A stretch of 64,000 nucleotides of DNA, from NCBI RefSeq assembly GCF_010093235.1, contig NZ_PDWP01000004.1:83658-147657 (forward strand), in the 5' to 3' direction. Origin of the DNA: Pseudoxanthomonas suwonensis. Lineage in GTDB: Bacteria; Pseudomonadota; Gammaproteobacteria; Xanthomonadales; Xanthomonadaceae. The notes beneath the pieces were generated by a model, which did no database searches, was not told the origin of the DNA, and worked only from the letters and a program-made list of their open reading frames with translations. Made by a program: the position numbers and the translations under genes. This document shows, piece after piece, positions 9,450 through 18,904 of the stretch (position 1 is the stretch's first letter; each line of letters starts with the position of its first letter).

Positions 9450-10862
9450 TTGCATTCCCGATTCCGCCGCCATGCCTGCAGGGCGCTGTTGGCCTGCCTG
9501 ACCGCCGCCGCCGCGCCGGCACTCGCCCGACCGGCCGTTCCGGAGCAGGAAACACTTGCCTTCGTCGATGTCCATGTCCTGCCGATGGACCGGCCCGGCG
9601 TACTGCACAACCACTCGGTACTGGTCGACGGCGGCCGCATCGTCGCCGTGGCCCCGTCCCTGGAGATACCCGAGGGCGCGCGCGTGGTCGACGGCAATGG
9701 GCGTGCCTGGCTGCTGCCGGGACTGGCCGACATGCATAACCACGCCCACGCGCCACAGGACCAGGAGTTGCTGCTGGCCCTCGGCATCACCACGACGCTG
9801 CACATGGGCGAAGCACCCAACAGCTTCGTCGGGCGCATGCGCCACGCGGTGGCCAACGGCGAGAGCGCCGGGCCGAGGATCCTGGCGGCGCTGGCGGTCG
9901 ATGGATCCCCGCGCTATGGCCACCTCGTGGTCGCCGATGCGGGAGACGCGCAGGCCGCGGTGCGGCTCGCCTCCAGGAACGGCTACGACTTCATCAAGGT
10001 CTACAACACGCTGTCCGCGCCGGCTTTCGAGGCGTTGGCCAGGGAGGCGCGGGAGCACGGCGTCGGACTTGTCGGCCACGGCGTGAAGGACGTTGGCCTG
10101 CAGCGACAGCTGGAAGCGGGGCAGTCGCTGGTGGCGCATGCGGAGGAATTCCTCTACGCATTCTTTCCCGAGCCATCGGATGCGGATCCGAACGCGGCAC
10201 CGGGAGAGGAGCAGATGCAGGGCGCCATCAGCCTGCTGCGCCGGCACGGTGCAACCGTCGTCGCCGACCTGGTGACCTACGAGGCGATCGCCCGGCAATG
10301 GGGTCGGCCGGAGGTGGTCGAATCCTTCCTGCGCTCGCCGGAATCGCGCTACCTGCCGCCGCAGATGCGTGTGTCCTGGCCCAGGCAGGGCTACAGCCGC
10401 CGGGATGGAAGCCTCGACGCACGCCTGCAGTTCCTGCACCGCTTCACCAAAGCCATGGACGAGGCGGGCGTGCCGCTGCTCTCGGGTACCGATGCCCCCA
10501 GCATCCCCGGCCTGGTCACGGGCTTTGCACTGCATCGCAACCTCGCCGCGCTGGTCGAGGCCGGGCTTACGCCACATGCGGCGCTTGCGACCGCCACCCG
10601 CACGCCCGGCGAATTCCTGCGTCGGCATCGCCCCGAGCTTCCGCTATCGGGCGTGGTGGCAGGAGGTGCGCGCGCAGACCTGCTGCTGGTGGCCACCGAT
10701 CCACTGCGCGACCTCGCCACCCTTGCATCACCCCTGGGCGTGATGGCCGACGGCCGCTGGTATCCGCGGGACGACCTGGAGGCGCGCAAGGCGGCCATAC
10801 GCGCAGCCTATGCCGCGGCAGCCGCCAGCGCGCGGGAAGCGGAGGCTGGCGCAGCCCGCTGA
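9450..10862 (+). CDS. Exported amidohydrolase family protein
   Basis: Metal-dependent hydrolase of the amidohydrolase superfamily (imidazolonepropionase/prolidase-like subgroup), predicted to be exported. The metal-binding HxH is in GLADMHNHAH, a possible carboxylated Lys in YDFIKVYN, further histidines in GLVGHGVKD and LVAHAEEF, and the late Asp in LSGTDAPSIPG. The frame is open from 9363 (GTG) with ATG at 9366. The TTG at 9450 is preferred: it follows GGGAG by seven bases and begins directly with a signal peptide (HSRFRRHACRALLACL...ALA), whereas the first 29 codons do not look like protein. The substrate cannot be assigned. It is convergent with prlC. Confidence 0.8.
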   Translation: MHSRFRRHACRALLACLTAAAAPALARPAVPEQETLAFVDVHVLPMDRPGVLHNHSVLVDGGRIVAVAPSLEIPEGARVVDGNGRAWLLPGLADMHNHAHAPQDQELLLALGITTTLHMGEAPNSFVGRMRHAVANGESAGPRILAALAVDGSPRYGHLVVADAGDAQAAVRLASRNGYDFIKVYNTLSAPAFEALAREAREHGVGLVGHGVKDVGLQRQLEAGQSLVAHAEEFLYAFFPEPSDADPNAAPGEEQMQGAISLLRRHGATVVADLVTYEAIARQWGRPEVVESFLRSPESRYLPPQMRVSWPRQGYSRRDGSLDARLQFLHRFTKAMDEAGVPLLSGTDAPSIPGLVTGFALHRNLAALVEAGLTPHAALATATRTPGEFLRRHRPELPLSGVVAGGARADLLLVATDPLRDLATLASPLGVMADGRWYPRDDLEARKAAIRAAYAAAAASAREAEAGAAR

Positions 10863-10878
10863 TCCGACCCTGCCCCCC

Positions 10879-10907
10879 CATCCCCTCCCCGGCGGGGGAG
10901 GGGGATG
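10879..10907. terminator. GC hairpin between convergent amidohydrolase and prlC
   Basis: CATCCCCTCCCC pairs with GGGGAGGGGGATG across a short loop, giving an almost perfect inverted repeat between two convergent stop codons. It lacks a T-run; a bidirectional 3'-end hairpin is the likeliest role. Confidence 0.4.
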
Positions 10908-10909
10908 CC

Positions 10910-12934
10910 TCACGCCGCCATGCCGTTGTGGCGCAGCAGGGCGTCGAGGCTGGGCTCGCGGCCGCGGAAGGCCTTGAAGTTCTCCAGCGCGCTGCGGCTG
11001 CCGCCGCGGGAAAGGATCTCGCGCAGGAAGCGGGCGCCGGTTTCGGCCAGCTGCCCGGGGGTTTCCTCGAACGCAGCATAGGCGTCGGCGCTGAGCACCT
11101 CGGCCCACTTGTAGCTGTAGTAGCCGGCCGCGTAGCCGCCGGCGAAGATGTGGTTGAACTGGTGCGGGAAACGGTGCCACGCCGGGGCGCGATTGACCGC
11201 GACCTCGTCGCGCACCCGCTCCAGCAACTGCAGGACGCTGTCCCGGGCCGGATCGAAGCGGCTGTGCAGCTCCATGTCGAACAGGGCGAACTCCAGCTGG
11301 CGCACGGTGAACATGCCGGCCTGGAAGTTCTTCGCCGCCAGCATCCTGTCGAACAGTTCGCGCGGCAGCGGCGCGCCGGTGTCCACGTGGGCGGTCATGG
11401 CCTGCACCCGCTCCCACTCCCAGCAGAAGTTCTCCATGAACTGGCTGGGCAGCTCCACCGCGTCCCATTCCACGCCGTTGATGCCGGCCACCGGCAGCTC
11501 GTCGATGGCGGTCAGCAGCTGGTGCAGGCCGTGGCCCATCTCGTGGAACAGGGTGGTGACCTCGTTGAAGCGCAGGGTCGCCGGCTTGCCGGGCGCGGGC
11601 TTGCCGAAGTTGCACACGAGGTAGACCAGCGGCGTCTGCACGCCGTCGGCGCGGACGCGGCGGTTGCGGCAATCGTCCATCCAGGCCCCGCCGCGCTTGC
11701 CCTCGCGGGCATACGGGTCCAGGTAGAACTGGCCCAGCAGGCGGCCCTGCGCATCCTCGACGCGGTAGAAGCGCACGTCCTCGTGCCAAAGCGGCGCGGT
11801 GTCCGGCTTCACCTTCACCTGGTAGAGCGACTCGATGACGCCGAACAGGCCGGCAAGCACCTTCGGTTCGGTGAAGTAGTCCTTCACCTCCTGCTCGGAG
11901 TAGCTGTAGCGGGACTGCTTGAGCTTCTCGCTGGCCCAGGCCAGGTCCCATGGCTGCAGCTCGTCCAGGCCCAGCTCGTCGCGGGCGAAGGCTTCCAGTT
12001 CGGCACGGTCGCGGCGTGCGAACGGCAGCGCGCGGCCGGCCAGGTCGCGCAGGAAGCCCAGCACCTCGTCCGGACTCTGCGCCATCTTGGTGGCAAGCGA
12101 GTACTCGGCGGAGCTGGAAAAGCCCAGCAGCGCGGCCAGTTCGCCGCGCAGGGCGACGATGCGGTCGATGTTGCCGCTGTTGTCCCACTCGGCCGGGCCG
12201 GCCTCGGAGGCGCGCAGGCCGTGGGCGCGGTACAGCGCCTCGCGCAGGCTGCGGTCCTCGGCGTAGGTCTGTACCGGCAGGTAGCACGGCATCTGCAGGG
12301 TCAGCTTCCAGCCCGGCTTGCCGTCCTTCTCCGCGGCCGAGCGGGCGGCAGCCACCACCTCGGCCGGCAGCCCGGCCAGGCGCGACTGGTCCTCCACGTA
12401 CAGGGCGAAGGCGTCGGTGGCGTCGAGCACGTTCTGCGAGAACTTCGCCGACAGGGCAGCCAGCTCTTCCTGGATCGCGGCGAAGCGCTGCTTGGAAGCC
12501 TCGTCCAGTTCGGCGCCGCCGAGGCGGAAGTCGCGCAGGGCGTTCTCCACCACCTTGCGCCGCACCGCGTCGTAGCCGGCGTATTCGGCCGAAGCGGCCA
12601 GGGCCTTGTACTGGGAATACAGGGCCAGGTTCTGGCCCAGCGAGGCACCGAAACGGATCACCCGCGGCAGGTTGGCGTTGTACGCCTCGCGCAGCTCCGG
12701 GGTGTTCATCACCGCCTGCAGGTGCTGGACCTGGCCCCAGGCGCGCCACAGGCGCTCGGTGGCGTCCTCCAGCGGGGTCACGAAACTGTCCCAGGTGACC
12801 GGACTGACCGTCTCGGCCCGCCTCACCGCGGCTTCCGCCTGTTCCAGCAGGGTGTCCACGGCCGGACCGACGTGTTCGGGCCGGATCTGGTCGAAACGGG
12901 GGAGGCCGGAGAAGTCGAGCAGCGGATTGTCCAT
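10910..12934 (-). CDS. prlC: Oligopeptidase A (M3 family zinc metallopeptidase)
   Basis: Cytosolic thimet-type oligopeptidase that degrades short peptides, including released signal peptides. The 674-residue product is close to E. coli PrlC (680). It has the M3 zinc motif HEMGH in TLFHEMGHGLHQ with the downstream segment GINGVEWDAVELPSQFMENF that supplies the third ligand. The N-terminus MDNPLLDFSGLPRFDQI is typical. The ATG at 12934 follows a GAGGT ribosome-binding site; a frame extension to 13009 is proline-rich and not conserved-looking. It lies just downstream, in the same direction, of the PLP enzyme gene (gap about 90 bp). Confidence 0.94.
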   Translation of the reverse strand: MDNPLLDFSGLPRFDQIRPEHVGPAVDTLLEQAEAAVRRAETVSPVTWDSFVTPLEDATERLWRAWGQVQHLQAVMNTPELREAYNANLPRVIRFGASLGQNLALYSQYKALAASAEYAGYDAVRRKVVENALRDFRLGGAELDEASKQRFAAIQEELAALSAKFSQNVLDATDAFALYVEDQSRLAGLPAEVVAAARSAAEKDGKPGWKLTLQMPCYLPVQTYAEDRSLREALYRAHGLRASEAGPAEWDNSGNIDRIVALRGELAALLGFSSSAEYSLATKMAQSPDEVLGFLRDLAGRALPFARRDRAELEAFARDELGLDELQPWDLAWASEKLKQSRYSYSEQEVKDYFTEPKVLAGLFGVIESLYQVKVKPDTAPLWHEDVRFYRVEDAQGRLLGQFYLDPYAREGKRGGAWMDDCRNRRVRADGVQTPLVYLVCNFGKPAPGKPATLRFNEVTTLFHEMGHGLHQLLTAIDELPVAGINGVEWDAVELPSQFMENFCWEWERVQAMTAHVDTGAPLPRELFDRMLAAKNFQAGMFTVRQLEFALFDMELHSRFDPARDSVLQLLERVRDEVAVNRAPAWHRFPHQFNHIFAGGYAAGYYSYKWAEVLSADAYAAFEETPGQLAETGARFLREILSRGGSRSALENFKAFRGREPSLDALLRHNGMAA

Positions 12935-13025
12935 GGGACCTCGCGGTTGCGGTGGGGGCGGCAGCGCCGCGTGTGTACTTGCAGATGCGCCCGGCAGCGG
13001 GGATTTCAACCCGCGCCAGGCCGGA

Positions 13026-14126
13026 TCACAGATCGCCGCAGGCCTCCAGCGGCAGGGGCTCGCCGGCCACGGCGCGGGCGATGGCCTGGTCCGCCGCCTC
13101 CACCTCGATCCCGTGCCGCGAATACCAGGCCGGATCGTAATAGCTGTGGGCGTAGCGGTCGCCGCTGTCGCACAGGATGGTCACGATCGAACCGCCCTGC
13201 CCCGCCTCGTGCATGGACTGCGCGGCGCGCAGCACGCCGACGAAGTTGGTGCCGGTCGAACCGCCGACGCGGCGCCCCAGCACCGCGCTGACGTGGCGCA
13301 TTGCCGCCAGGCTCAGGGCATCGGGCACCCTGGCCATCGCGTCCACGCAGGACGGAATGAAGCTGGCCTCCACACGCGGCCGGCCGATGCCCTCGATGCG
13401 GGAACCGCCGGGCAGCGCCAGCGACGGATCGGCCTGCCCCTCCAGCGCGCCGCGGTAGTAGTCGTAGAACACCGAATGCTCCGGGTCGGCGCACAGCACG
13501 CGGGTGTCGTGGCGGCGGTAGCGCACGTAGCGTCCCAGGGTCGCGCTGGTGCCGCCGGTGCCCGGGCCGCACACGATCCATGCCGGCACCGGATGCGGTT
13601 CCTCGGCCATCTGCTTGAAGATGGACTCGGCGATGTTGTTGTTGGCGCGCCAGTCGGTGGCCCGTTCGGCGTAGGTGAACTGGTCCATGAAGTGGCCGCC
13701 GGTCTCGCGTGCCAGCCGGGCCGAAACCTCGTTGATCGTGCATGGGCTGTCGACCAGGTGGCAGCGGCCGCCCTGGAACTCGATCGCCGCGATCTTCTCC
13801 GGCGAGGTCGAGGCCGGGATCACGGCGATGAAGGGCAGGCCCAGCAGCCGCGCGAAGTAGGCCTCCGACACCGCGGTCGAGCCGCTGGAGGCCTCGATCA
13901 CCGTGCTGCCCTCGCGCAGCCAGCCATTGGCCAGCGCGTACAGGAACAGCGAGCGCGCCAGCCGGTGCTTGAGGCTGCCGGTGGGATGGCTGGATTCGTC
14001 CTTGAGGTAGACGTCGATGCCGGGATAGCCGGGCAGCGGCATCGGGATCAGGTGGGTATCGGCCGAACGGTTGAAGTCGGCCTCGATCTTGCGGATGGCG
14101 GCGGCCACCCACTCGCGCTGCGACAT
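13026..14126 (-). CDS. PLP-dependent cysteine synthase/desulfhydrase-family protein
   Basis: A fold-type II pyridoxal-phosphate enzyme of 366 residues. Lys53 in [13 protein letters not shown] is the expected Schiff-base lysine, [11 protein letters not shown] is the substrate/asparagine-type loop, and [15 protein letters not shown] is the phosphate-binding glycine loop. It is longer than CysK/CysM and belongs to the group annotated as PLP-dependent cysteine synthase family, some members of which (mycobacterial Cds1) act as L-cysteine desulfhydrases releasing H2S. Synthase or desulfhydrase activity cannot be decided from sequence. The start at 14126 (MSQREW) is preferred over an upstream GC-rich extension. 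No other sulfur genes adjoin it. Confidence 0.82.
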   Translation of the reverse strand: MSQREWVAAAIRKIEADFNRSADTHLIPMPLPGYPGIDVYLKDESSHPTGSLKHRLARSLFLYALANGWLREGSTVIEASSGSTAVSEAYFARLLGLPFIAVIPASTSPEKIAAIEFQGGRCHLVDSPCTINEVSARLARETGGHFMDQFTYAERATDWRANNNIAESIFKQMAEEPHPVPAWIVCGPGTGGTSATLGRYVRYRRHDTRVLCADPEHSVFYDYYRGALEGQADPSLALPGGSRIEGIGRPRVEASFIPSCVDAMARVPDALSLAAMRHVSAVLGRRVGGSTGTNFVGVLRAAQSMHEAGQGGSIVTILCDSGDRYAHSYYDPAWYSRHGIEVEAADQAIARAVAGEPLPLEACGDL

Positions 14127-14231
14127 GGCGATCCACGGCGATGGAAAGGCCCGATTATCCGCCCCGCCACGCGCAACCGGAACCGGGCACGCCGTCGCCA
14201 TCGCGACGGCGCGCCCGCCAGTGGCAACGGT

Positions 14232-14714
14232 TCAGTGCCGGGTGCGGCCGGCCATGGCGGGCCAGGCGTGCGGGAGCCGCGGCCCGCCACGCAGCCCGCG
14301 CAGGACCTCCACCAGTTCGCGGTAGCCCTCGGCCAGCTGGTCGAACAGCGCGGCGTAGGCGGCGCGGCTGGCCTCGGCCACCTCGCGGTAGGCGCCACGG
14401 CCGAGGTCGACGAAGTAGTCCACGCTCACCCGGCGGCGCGCGGCCCGGCCCGGGAACAGGCCGGCCACCAGCAGGCAGCGGTCACCCACGTCGCGCAGGG
14501 CATCGGCGCGCAGCCGCCCCACCTGCGCCTGGGCGTGCAGCCAGTCCAGCGCATGGGTATGCGCAAGAAGCCGGGCGTCGCCCTGGTAGCGCAGCAGCAC
14601 GAACACCAGGTAGGCCTCTCGCGATTCATCCAGCGGGTGGCCGGTGCGTCCGGCCGCGTCCCGCACCAGCGCCTGCCACAGCTCGGCCGGCGCCCCCTGT
14701 TTCATCTCGAACAT
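14232..14714 (-). CDS. Conserved-looking hypothetical protein, 160 aa
   Basis: Not recognised. The product is soluble, mostly helical by composition, without signal peptide or membrane segments. Motif-like stretches are LWQALVRDAAGRTGHPLDES and VSVDYFVDLGRGAYREV; the tail is rich in Arg and Pro. The start at 14714 is well supported by AGGAGG six bases upstream. It lies 112 bp downstream of the JetC/MksB gene on the same strand, where a JetD/MksG nuclease would be expected in a complete Wadjet operon, but it has no Toprim-like or DUF2220-like features and is far too short. Its strong own ribosome-binding site suggests independent translation. Confidence 0.7.
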   Translation of the reverse strand: MFEMKQGAPAELWQALVRDAAGRTGHPLDESREAYLVFVLLRYQGDARLLAHTHALDWLHAQAQVGRLRADALRDVGDRCLLVAGLFPGRAARRRVSVDYFVDLGRGAYREVAEASRAAYAALFDQLAEGYRELVEVLRGLRGGPRLPHAWPAMAGRTRH

Positions 14715-14826
14715 GTCTTCCTCCTGCCATGAAGACAGGTTCGAGGCTAGTACTGTCCGGCGCGCCGTGCTGGCAGCCGCCCGGGCCGAGTGCCAGCCAG
14801 GGCAGGCCTTCCGTTCAGCGACGTGG

Positions 14827-17800
14827 TCAGGTCGTCGCGCCGGTCTCCCGCGCCAGCCGCTCCAGCTCCTCGGCCAGCAGCTCCGGATGCAGGTCGAACT
14901 GGTCGGACAGCAGCAGCTCGCGCGCCGCCTCCTTGACCTCGATCCGTTCGGCCTGGAGCAGGTCGCCATCGCGGAACAGCTCGATGTAGCTGTCCAGCAC
15001 GCCCGACAACGTGCCCTGCGCGGTGTCCGGCGCCGCCAGCACCAGCTGCAGGCCCAGCGAGCGCAGGTAGTTGGTGGTGGCGCGGGCGTTCTGGGCGTCG
15101 ATCTTGTCGCCGAACTCGTCCAGCAGGATCACGCCGATGCCGCCCGGATGCGCCTCGCTCTTGCCGTAGGCCGCGGCCAGCGCTGCACCGGCGATCACGT
15201 ACAGCGGCGCGCGGTGCTCGCCACCGGAGCCCGAGCGCATGCGCTCGCTGAGGGTGCCGATCACCCGGTCGTCCTGGCGGATCTCCACGCCGAAGTGGAA
15301 GAAACGGCGGTAGTCGTCCAGCGGGGAGGCGGCCAGCTTCGCGCTGGCGCTGTCCTCGATCAGCTGGCGGAACGCCTCCGGGACCTCGCCGGCGGTGCCG
15401 AACAGGGTGTCCTCGGCGCCGACGTCGGCCACCTTCTGGATGAAGCGGTGCAGGTCGCGGTACTCGGCCACCACCTCGTAGTGGAAGCGGTAGCGCTCGT
15501 TGTTGGAGAACGCCGGGCTGTTGCGCAGGGTGCGGTTGAGCGCGTCGATCTGCGCCTTCAGCCGCACGAAGTTGTCGTGCAGGGTGTTGGCGACGTTGGA
15601 GCGGAAGGTCTCCACCGCGGTTTCGTAGGCGCGGTCGGCCTCGGCGCGGTAGTTGACCAGCTCGGTTTCGCGCAACTGCACCAGCTCGCGCTGCATCAGC
15701 GCGCGCGCCGGCTTCCATGCGTCGGCGGCGAAATCCAGGTCCAGGCCATGGCTGCCGGCATAGCGCTGCAGCTGGCTCCAGGCCTCCGGCAGCAGCGAGG
15801 CCAGCTGGCGGTCGTTGTCCTGGGCGCGGCGTTCGCACAGGTTGCGCGCTTCTTCCAGGCCGGTGCCCTTCGCCTCCAGCTCCTCGCGCAGCTGCTCGAC
15901 CCGGTTGGGATCGACGTGCGGATCGCGGAAGGCCTCGACCGCGTTGCGGGCGACGATCTCCTCCTGCGCCTGCAGCGCGCGCAGCAGCGCCTGGCGCCGC
16001 TCCAGTTCGCCCTGGGCCAGGGCCTCGGCGCGCACCAGCGACTCGATCGTGGACTCGGCCTTCTGCACCTGCGCCTTCAGCGCGGTGGCGCGCTCGCCCA
16101 GGCGCAGCAGGTCGGGGTCGACCGCGTCGGCGTGGCTGCGCTCCAGCGCCTGGTAACGGGCCAGCACCTGGCGGTACTGCAGCAGCAGCCCGTGCAGGCC
16201 GCGGGCGACGTCGTCGCCGTCCAGCCGCGCCCGCTTCTGCCGCAGCGCCTCGGCGCGGCGCGCCTCCGGCTCGCACTGGCGCAGCTCGCGCTCGGCGTTC
16301 TCCAGCTCGGCGCGCAGCAGGCGCAGGCGCTCGCCGTCCTGGGCCACGCCGATCTTCAGCTCGCCGCTGGACGGCAGGCGCCGTCGCTCGATGCCGCCGC
16401 CCTTGGCCACCAGGCCGTCGCGGGTCAGGCCCTGGCGCGTGCGCACCACCTCGGCCTCGGTCTCGACACAGCGCAGGTCGCCAAGCTGGCGGCGCAGGTA
16501 CGCCACCGCATCGGCGTTGTCGCCCTCGATGAGGGCGGCGACGCTGTCCTCGGCCAGGCGCTCCTGGCGATGGCTGCGGGCCTGGCTGGGCAGGGCCAGC
16601 TTCACCCCGTAGACGGCGCGGGCGCCCTGCAGCGAACGATAGACGCGCACCGCGTCCTCTTCGCGTCCGGCCGGCACCAGCAGGGCCTCGACATGGCTGC
16701 GCAGGTAGGCCTCGATCGCCGGCTGCCAGCGCTTGTCGGTGACCCGCACCAGGTCGCACACCGGCTGCGCCTCGATCCCGGCCTCGCGCAGGTGGTTCAC
16801 CAGGCGCATGACCTCGTCGCGCAGGTTGGCCTGGCCGGCGTCCAGGCGCTGCTGGTTGCCGCGCGCGGCGTCGCGGCGCGCACGCGCCAGCTGCCAGGCT
16901 TCGTGCGACTGCCGCGCCCAGGCGGCAACCGTGGCCTGCACCGGCGCGGCAGCGGCCAGGGCCTGCTTCAGGCGCGCATGGAACACTTCGGGCGCGGGGC
17001 CCTCGCCATCGCCATCGGCGGCAGCCGCCACTTCGTCGCGCAGCTCTTCCAGCGGCCCCAGCGCCCTGGCCAGGCCAGCCTCGTCCACGCCCGGCAGGCG
17101 CAGCGCGGCCAGTTCCTGCAGCGGTTCGCGCAGATGTTCCAGGCGACGCAGCAGGTCGGACTGCAGGCGCTGCAGCTGCTCGCGGTCGCGCCCGGCCAGT
17201 TCGCGGAACGAGGCCTGTTCGCCATAGCCGGCGCTGCCCTGCAGCTGCTCGCGGACGCGTTCGTATTCCTCCTGCAGGCTGCGCCGCTCGGCGCGCGCCT
17301 GCTCCAGCGCCAGGCCGGCGGCGGCCAGCTCCTCGCGGCCGGCATCGCAGTCCGACTGCGCCTGCTCGACCTGCTCGCCGAGCAGGTCGCGGGCGTATTC
17401 GGCCGCCAGCGCGCGGTAGGAGGCGGCACGCTGGGCCTGCGCGGCGACCTTGCCGTACTGCGCGTCCACCGCCTCGGCCTCGGCGATGCGCCGTTCAAGC
17501 TGCTCGATGCGTTCCTTGATCTGGCGGAAGCTGTCCAGCAGCGCCTTGAAGCGGGCAATGTCGGTAGGCCGGTCCTCGGCCACCAGGGTGCGCACGAACA
17601 GGTCCACGTCCTCGACGCGCTGCAGGTTGAGCGCGTTCTGGAAGGCCTTGCGGTAGGCGTTGAAGTCCACGCCGGCGCCGCTGCCGGGACGCAGGCGGTG
17701 CAGCAGGTCCTTGACGAAGCGCTCGCCACTGGCGTGGAACTCCGGCGTGGTGCCGGCCTTGCGGCAGCGTTTGGCGGCCAGCTCGCGGAAGCGGCTCCAC

Positions 17801-18255
17801 TCCAGCGGCAGCTCGCGGCCGTCGACCTTCTCCAGGTGGTCTTCCAGCTCCAGGGCCACGCCCGGCAGCAGGAACAGGCCGTGCTGGCGATGCTCGGGCT
17901 CGTCTACCGAGGCGCCCAGCGAAATGCCCGCGGTCAGCGGGGTACCGGTCTCCTCGTCGCGGAACACCAGGGTCACGTAGGTGGTGGCGGTGCGCCGCTT
18001 GCGACCGTCCTCGCCACTGCGGTACACGCCCAGGCAGTAGTCGCGGATGCTGCGCGCACGCGCCTTGCCGCCGGCCTGGGCATTGAAGTGGATATGGCGG
18101 CGGTCGCCGCCGAGAAGGACCAGCTGCAGCGCGTCCAGCAGCGCGCTCTTGCCCGCGCCGTTGGGCGCGATGATGGCCGACGTGCGGTCCAGCTGCAGGG
18201 TCTTGGCCTCGAACAGGAAGTACTGCACGAGGTGCATGCGCTCAAGCAGCTGCAT
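14827..18255 (-). CDS. jetC: SMC-like ATPase, JetC/MksB (MukB-related)
   Basis: Large ATPase of the MukB/MksB/JetC class (1142 residues), the motor of an SMC complex that loads on and extrudes DNA. The N-terminal Walker A APNGAGKS is at residues 30-37. Long coiled-coil arms rich in Glu, Arg, Ala and Leu follow, with a central hinge-like region. The signature-like SGSGGE (about 1008-1013) and Walker B VILLDEFGD (about 1042-1050) close the C-terminal half of the head. The ATG at 18255 has GGAGGA seven bases upstream and overlaps the last 14 bases of jetB, so it is chosen over in-frame upstream codons. It is the third gene of jetA-jetB-jetC. In Wadjet type I this protein carries the SMC function against plasmids; Mks homologues serve chromosome organisation. 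Confidence 0.85.
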   Translation of the reverse strand: MQLLERMHLVQYFLFEAKTLQLDRTSAIIAPNGAGKSALLDALQLVLLGGDRRHIHFNAQAGGKARARSIRDYCLGVYRSGEDGRKRRTATTYVTLVFRDEETGTPLTAGISLGASVDEPEHRQHGLFLLPGVALELEDHLEKVDGRELPLEWSRFRELAAKRCRKAGTTPEFHASGERFVKDLLHRLRPGSGAGVDFNAYRKAFQNALNLQRVEDVDLFVRTLVAEDRPTDIARFKALLDSFRQIKERIEQLERRIAEAEAVDAQYGKVAAQAQRAASYRALAAEYARDLLGEQVEQAQSDCDAGREELAAAGLALEQARAERRSLQEEYERVREQLQGSAGYGEQASFRELAGRDREQLQRLQSDLLRRLEHLREPLQELAALRLPGVDEAGLARALGPLEELRDEVAAAADGDGEGPAPEVFHARLKQALAAAAPVQATVAAWARQSHEAWQLARARRDAARGNQQRLDAGQANLRDEVMRLVNHLREAGIEAQPVCDLVRVTDKRWQPAIEAYLRSHVEALLVPAGREEDAVRVYRSLQGARAVYGVKLALPSQARSHRQERLAEDSVAALIEGDNADAVAYLRRQLGDLRCVETEAEVVRTRQGLTRDGLVAKGGGIERRRLPSSGELKIGVAQDGERLRLLRAELENAERELRQCEPEARRAEALRQKRARLDGDDVARGLHGLLLQYRQVLARYQALERSHADAVDPDLLRLGERATALKAQVQKAESTIESLVRAEALAQGELERRQALLRALQAQEEIVARNAVEAFRDPHVDPNRVEQLREELEAKGTGLEEARNLCERRAQDNDRQLASLLPEAWSQLQRYAGSHGLDLDFAADAWKPARALMQRELVQLRETELVNYRAEADRAYETAVETFRSNVANTLHDNFVRLKAQIDALNRTLRNSPAFSNNERYRFHYEVVAEYRDLHRFIQKVADVGAEDTLFGTAGEVPEAFRQLIEDSASAKLAASPLDDYRRFFHFGVEIRQDDRVIGTLSERMRSGSGGEHRAPLYVIAGAALAAAYGKSEAHPGGIGVILLDEFGDKIDAQNARATTNYLRSLGLQLVLAAPDTAQGTLSGVLDSYIELFRDGDLLQAERIEVKEAARELLLSDQFDLHPELLAEELERLARETGATT

Positions 18256-18904
18256 GGTCGTCCTCCGCGTCCAGGGTGTCGGCGTCGCCATCGGGGTCGC
18301 CTTCGGCATCGGGCCCGCCGCCGCCCAGGTTGTGCTGGTCCAGGCGGTGCAGCCACTGCTCGCCGACGATGTCCACGATCGCCGGCCGCACCACCAGGTG
18401 GAACGGCTGCAGGTCGTCCGGCTCGCCCTCGACCAGGCGGCACACGCCCCAGCGGCGCGCGGTGGCGGCCAGCGCGCGCAGCGCGCCGACCTCAGGCATC
18501 GGCCGCCCGGTCAGCGCCGGCCAGGCCTCCTGCAGGTCCGGCAGCTCGACCACCACCTCGCCCAGCTCCTCGACCAGGCCCTGCTTCATGCCCTCGTCGT
18601 AGCGCTGGCGCAGGACCAGCAGCAGCAGGGTTTCGTCCAGGCGCACCGGCGTGCCCTCGCCGCGCTTGGGCAGGGCGACCACGTAGCGGTGGTGGGCGTT
18701 GCGCTCCAGGCGGATGCCCAACGGGTCCAGCGCGGAGGCGAAGTCCTCGAGGTAGGCCTCCACCAGGTGGTAGGCGCTGCGCGAGCGCGCATCGCTGGCG
18801 TACAGCACCTGCTCGGTGACCAGGCGGTAGGCGGCGCGCTCGAAGTCGGCCACAGCGTACATGCCGTTGGACTGCTGGCTGAGGGTGTTCCAGGAACGTT
18901 TCAT
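18242..18904 (-). CDS. jetB: JetB/MksE-like subunit (DUF4194)
   Basis: A 220-residue protein of the DUF4194/MksE type, the winged-helix KITE-like partner that binds kleisin and SMC heads. The N-terminus (MKRSWNTLSQQSNGMYAVADFERAAYRL) and the region LDETLLLLVLRQRYDEG are typical of the group. The C-terminal 25 residues are an acidic Asp/Glu/Gly tail. Its ATG overlaps the jetA stop (ATGA), and its own end overlaps the jetC start, so all three subunits are translationally coupled, as expected for a stoichiometric complex. Confidence 0.8.
   Translation of the reverse strand: MKRSWNTLSQQSNGMYAVADFERAAYRLVTEQVLYASDARSRSAYHLVEAYLEDFASALDPLGIRLERNAHHRYVVALPKRGEGTPVRLDETLLLLVLRQRYDEGMKQGLVEELGEVVVELPDLQEAWPALTGRPMPEVGALRALAATARRWGVCRLVEGEPDDLQPFHLVVRPAIVDIVGEQWLHRLDQHNLGGGGPDAEGDPDGDADTLDAEDDHAAA

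Noticed and set aside
14232..14714. Candidate JetD/MksG nuclease
   Set aside because: Only 160 residues, no Toprim-type acidic motifs, separate ribosome-binding site.
14644..18819. Open frame of 1391 codons on the plus strand opposite jetC
   Set aside because: Low-complexity His/Gln/Leu/Val sequence without domains; it is the shadow of the jetC coding strand.
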